Part shown: positions 6,271 through 8,636 of the stretch, one piece after another | How the letters are laid out: every line of letters begins with the position of its first letter | Position numbering within the stretch: position 1 is the stretch's first letter | Origin: JALOTE01 sp031422195 | GTDB lineage: Bacteria > Pseudomonadota > Alphaproteobacteria > Rhizobiales > Rhizobiaceae | Assembly: GCA_031422195.1 (NCBI GenBank) | Contig: JANOPZ010000037.1 | Coordinates: forward strand, 1-8,636 | Length of the DNA: 8,636 bases | Direction: 5' to 3' | Position numbers and translations under genes: made by a program | Notes under the pieces: model-generated | The model's input: the letters and a program-made list of their open reading frames with translations, nothing else | What the model was told of the DNA's origin: nothing | The model's database searches: none

Positions 6271-6286
6271 ACACAATATTTAGTGT
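6271..6286 (+). promoter_or_regulatory. NrdR box 1
   Basis: ACACAATATTTAGTGT fits the NrdR operator consensus acaCwAtATaTwGtgt at 15 of 16 positions, the exception being position 10 (T for a). NrdR is the zinc-finger/ATP-cone repressor of ribonucleotide reductase operons. The box overlaps the start of the -35 candidate. The 31-bp phasing to a second box makes a chance match unlikely. Confidence 0.85.
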
Positions 6287-6313
6287 TTACGTGGACGCTT
6301 AGCGCTATATAGT
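6286..6313 (+). promoter_or_regulatory. Candidate nrdJ promoter
   Basis: TTTACG (6286-6291) and TATAGT (6308-6313) are 16 nt apart, matching the sigma-70-type hexamers at 4 of 6 and 5 of 6 positions. The -35 abuts NrdR box 1 and the -10 lies inside NrdR box 2, the arrangement expected for repression. Predicted transcription start is near 6320, about 5 nt before the first long leader stem. The start is inferred, not mapped. Confidence 0.5.
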
Positions 6314-6317
6314 ATGT
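6302..6317 (+). promoter_or_regulatory. NrdR box 2
   Basis: GCGCTATATAGTATGT matches acaCwAtATaTwGtgt at about 12 of 16 positions, including the central CTATATA. Its first base is 31 bp from that of box 1. Paired NrdR boxes elsewhere are typically about three helical turns apart, so the pair is on one face of the helix. Confidence 0.7.
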
Positions 6318-6319
6318 GT

Positions 6320-6522
6320 TGTAGCGGCATTGACCGCGATTCACAGACAAATGCGGTGTCACAATTCAATGCCGGCAGCCCGCCGGACGTGTAGCCTTTT
6401 TTACAGGCTGGGCCGAAGTTATGTGTGAAGCGATGTAGAGCAGGGCTTGGTGCCCTGAAGATGAAATCCGTGGGTGTTAGGCAAGAGCCATTGACCCAAA
6501 TATATGAAAACCGGGGACCAAA
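6320..6522 (+). promoter_or_regulatory. Structured 5' leader of nrdJ, possible RNA element
   Basis: About 200 nt of leader contain several strong stems. P1 is 6325-6333 with 6366-6374 (9 bp). Nested inside it, P2 joins CCGC 6334-6337 with GCGG 6353-6356, plus ATT/AAT. P3 joins CCGGC 6372-6376 with GCCGG 6382-6386 and shares 6372-6374 with P1, so the two exclude each other. P4 joins AGCC 6393-6396 with GGCT 6406-6409 across a T-rich loop. P5 joins CAGGGC 6441-6446 with GCCCTG 6452-6457. P6 joins TGGGT 6471-6475 with ACCCA 6494-6498 and has an inner GGC-AAGA-GCC hairpin. I do not see the conserved core elements of the cobalamin riboswitch. All pairings were found by eye; no folding energy was calculated. 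An RNA motif upstream of nrdJ genes has been described in other bacteria; I cannot say whether this is it. Confidence 0.45.
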
Positions 6523-8636
6523 ATGCGTTTTAATCGTCATTATACCACAGCTGGCCAATCACCCTATGCGACCATTGAGTTCCGCAAGGCTGTCAGCGAG
6601 ATTAAGAATCCTAACGGCTCGATCGTTTTCCGCCTTGAAGGCATTGATGTGCCCAAGCAATTCAGCCAGGTGGCGGCTGATATTTTGGCGCAAAAGTATT
6701 TCCGCAAGGCCGGTGTGCCAGCGCGTTTGAAAAAAGTTGAAGAAAACGATGTGCCGTCTTTTCTCTGGCGCTCGATTGCTGATGAGAAGGCTCTTGCTGC
6801 GCTCCCGGAAGATCAGCGGTATGGCTCTGAGATTGATGCTCGCCAAGTGTTCTCGCGCCTTGCCGGCACATGGACTTACTGGGGTTGGAAGGGCGGTTAT
6901 TTTTCATCGGAAGAGGACGCGCAAACATTCCTCGACGAGCAATCGTTTATGCTTGCCACACAACGCGTTGCACCAAACTCCCCGCAATGGTTCAACACCG
7001 GCCTCCATTGGGCTTACGGCATTGATGGCCCCGGCCAAGGCCATTTTTATGTGGACCCTTTCACTAAAAAATTGGTCGCTTCAAAATCATCTTATGAACA
7101 CCCCCAGCCACATGCCTGCTTCATCCAGTCTGTTAGCGATGATTTGGTCAGTGAAGGCGGCATCATGGATTTATGGGTGCGTGAAGCGCGCTTGTTCAAA
7201 TATGGTTCCGGTACCGGCTCTAACTTTTCGTCATTGCGTGGCGCAGGCGAGAAACTGTCGGGTGGCGGTAAATCATCTGGCCTGATGAGCTTTTTGAAAA
7301 TCGGTGACCGTGCAGCTGGCGCCATTAAATCCGGCGGCACAACGCGTAGAGCCGCCAAAATGGTGGTGGTCGATATCGATCACCCTGATATTGAAACCTA
7401 TATTGATTGGAAGGTGAACGAGGAGCAGAAGGTTGCTGCGCTTGTTACCGGCTCAAAAATCGTGTCGAAACATTTGACCGCCGTAATGAAGGCTTGCCTT
7501 AACTGTGAAGGCACCGGTGCTGATTGTTTTGACCCCAACAAAAACCCTGCCCTCAAACGCGAAATTAAAGCCGCCAAACGCGATTTAGTGCCTGAAAACT
7601 ACGTCAAGCGCGTCATACAGTTTGCCGCGCAGGGTTATACGTCGATGGAGTTCAAAACCTACGACACGGATTGGGATTCAGAAGCCTATCTTACTGTCTC
7701 TGGCCAGAACTCAAACAACTCTGTTTCTGTGACCGACGAGTTCTTGCGCGCCGTTGAAACCAAATCTGACTGGAACTTGATTAACCGCACCAATGGCAAA
7801 GTCGATAAAACTATTGCTGCCAGCGAACTCTGGGATAAAGTTGGCTATGCCGCTTGGGCGTCCGCTGATCCGGGCATTCATTTTAACACCACCATGAATG
7901 AATGGCACACTTCCCCGCACGAAGGTCGTATCCGCGCCTCCAACCCGTGCTCGGAATATATGTTCCTTGATGACACAGCTTGTAACTTGGCGTCGATCAA
8001 CCTTTTGCCATACCGCAATAAAGACGGCACAATTGACATTGCTGCTTATGAGCACACCGCGCGTTTGTGGACTGTGGTCCTCGAAATCTCGGTGATGATG
8101 GCACAATTCCCGTCGCAGGCAATTGCCGAGCGCTCGTACAAATACCGTACGCTTGGTCTTGGCTTTGCCAATATTGGCGGCCTGTTGATGACATCTGGCA
8201 TTCCTTACGATTCCACCGAAGGTCGCGCCATTTGTGGCGCCTTGACCGCGATTATGACCGGGGTTGCTTATACGACATCAGCCGAAATGGCCGCTGAATT
8301 GGGTGCATTCCCGGGCTACAAACCCAACCGCGAATCGATGCTGCGCGTTATCCGCAACCACCGCCGCGCCGCCCACGGCCATGCGCAGGGTTACGAACAA
8401 CTATCCGTCAACCCCGTGCCGCTAGTCGCGGCTGATTGCCCGATTCCGGGTCTGATGGATCATGCCACCAAAGCGTGGGACAATGCGCTCGCTCTCGGTG
8501 AAAAACACGGCTACCGCAACGCGCAGGCCACTGTGATTGCGCCAACCGGCACAATCGGCCTCGTGATGGATTGCGACACAACCGGCATTGAACCAGACTT
8601 TGCGCTGGTTAAATTCAAAAAACTCGCCGGCGGCGG
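6523..8636 (+). CDS. nrdJ: B12-dependent class II ribonucleotide reductase, N-terminal 704 codons (runs off the edge)
   Basis: Adenosylcobalamin-dependent ribonucleotide reductase, which makes deoxyribonucleotides in the cytosol with or without oxygen. The frame is open from ATG 6523 to the window end, with a good GGGGA site at 6513-6517, 5 nt upstream. Catalytic residues are present: Cys199 in HACFIQS and Cys487 in ACNLASINL form the expected redox pair. N474-P-C476-S-E478 carries the thiyl-radical cysteine with its Asn and Glu partners. Other family marks are GSGTGSNFSSLRG, SGGTTRRAAKMVVVDIDHPDI, GLGFANIGGLLM and APTGTIGLVMDCDTTGIEPD near the end. The insertion around 326-410 with CxxC (CLNC) looks normal for long alphaproteobacterial NrdJ proteins, which reach about 1,200 residues, so somewhat more than half is seen. 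Two NrdR-box-like operators precede it. The cell must make or import cobalamin for this enzyme. Confidence 0.96.
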   Translation, partial: MRFNRHYTTAGQSPYATIEFRKAVSEIKNPNGSIVFRLEGIDVPKQFSQVAADILAQKYFRKAGVPARLKKVEENDVPSFLWRSIADEKALAALPEDQRYGSEIDARQVFSRLAGTWTYWGWKGGYFSSEEDAQTFLDEQSFMLATQRVAPNSPQWFNTGLHWAYGIDGPGQGHFYVDPFTKKLVASKSSYEHPQPHACFIQSVSDDLVSEGGIMDLWVREARLFKYGSGTGSNFSSLRGAGEKLSGGGKSSGLMSFLKIGDRAAGAIKSGGTTRRAAKMVVVDIDHPDIETYIDWKVNEEQKVAALVTGSKIVSKHLTAVMKACLNCEGTGADCFDPNKNPALKREIKAAKRDLVPENYVKRVIQFAAQGYTSMEFKTYDTDWDSEAYLTVSGQNSNNSVSVTDEFLRAVETKSDWNLINRTNGKVDKTIAASELWDKVGYAAWASADPGIHFNTTMNEWHTSPHEGRIRASNPCSEYMFLDDTACNLASINLLPYRNKDGTIDIAAYEHTARLWTVVLEISVMMAQFPSQAIAERSYKYRTLGLGFANIGGLLMTSGIPYDSTEGRAICGALTAIMTGVAYTTSAEMAAELGAFPGYKPNRESMLRVIRNHRRAAHGHAQGYEQLSVNPVPLVAADCPIPGLMDHATKAWDNALALGEKHGYRNAQATVIAPTGTIGLVMDCDTTGIEPDFALVKFKKLAGG

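Larger units (their letters stand above)
6066..6522 (+). other. 457-nt intergenic control region of nrdJ
   Basis: No protein-coding gene is supported here. Going rightward it holds an inverted repeat (6079-6094), a DnaA-box-like site (6123-6131) and a TTGACG hexamer at 6191-6196 with no good -10. A second, weaker DnaA-box-like site follows (6228-6236). Then come two NrdR-box-like operators with an overlapping promoter (6271-6317) and a leader rich in stems (about 6320-6522). I did not find a canonical intrinsic terminator after the Nudix gene. Confidence 0.8.

Noticed and set aside
6268..6282. CtrA-like site TTAA-N7-TTTA overlapping NrdR box 1
   Set aside because: It is one base short of the consensus in an AT-rich operator and is explained by the stronger NrdR match.
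6421..6438. Five-codon upstream open frame (ATG TGT GAA GCG ATG TAG)
   Set aside because: No convincing ribosome binding site, and short frames are expected by chance; the same applies to a nine-codon frame at 6504-6533 that overlaps the nrdJ start.
6320..6522. Cobalamin riboswitch
   Set aside because: GGTGCCC near 6450 looks superficially like the first conserved segment, but the downstream core segments (GCCACTG-like and AGCCAGGAGACC-like) are not present.
6425..6730. Open frame starting before nrdJ and overlapping its first 70 codons
   Set aside because: It runs in another frame through a region where nrdJ reads MRFNRHYTTAGQSPYATIEF with a strong ribosome binding site; the alternative translation resembles nothing.
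6737..7285. 182-codon open frame inside nrdJ
   Set aside because: It is out of frame with the unmistakable class II reductase motifs that cover the same bases.

Overview
The window reads as a chromosomal segment of an alphaproteobacterium, most likely in or near the Hyphomicrobiales (Rhizobiales). This rests on the style of the proteins: a long B12-dependent ribonucleotide reductase, a short CinA-like protein next to a Gpt-type phosphoribosyltransferase, a PuuA-like glutamine synthetase and a rhizobial-type Nudix hydrolase. Base composition looks moderate. The genus cannot be named from the sequence alone. No phage, plasmid, insertion sequence or CRISPR array is visible.

Minus strand, 1-1193. 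A short transcription unit reads leftward: a membrane PAP2-type phosphatase (375-1193), then 23 nt later the start of an adenine deaminase (351 down to the window edge, N-terminal 117 residues only).

Plus strand, 1313-6065. A complete tRNA-Leu(UAA) with encoded CCA is followed after only 20 nt by a TTG-started class III aminotransferase. One nucleotide after its stop comes a gamma-glutamylputrescine-synthetase-like glutamine synthetase. A 16-nt tandem duplication carrying the ribosome binding site leads into a CinA/MoaB-fold protein. Then come a xanthine (guanine) phosphoribosyltransferase and a Nudix hydrolase. The first two probably act together in amine or polyamine nitrogen metabolism. 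The next three suit nucleotide salvage and clean-up. All read the same way with short gaps, although a weak separate promoter may serve the Nudix gene.

Plus strand, 6066-8636. A 457-nt intergenic region precedes nrdJ, the adenosylcobalamin-dependent class II ribonucleotide reductase, of which the first 704 codons are present. It holds two NrdR-box-like operators exactly 31 bp apart, laid over the -35 and -10 of a good promoter candidate, and two DnaA-box-like sites further upstream. After the promoter comes an approximately 200-nt leader rich in potential stems, two of which are mutually exclusive. This control region is the most interesting part of the window. It does not match the cobalamin riboswitch consensus elements I know.

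The genes themselves belong to known families. I see no clear new multi-gene system. The best candidates for something undescribed are the nrdJ leader RNA and the aminotransferase/glutamine-synthetase pair.
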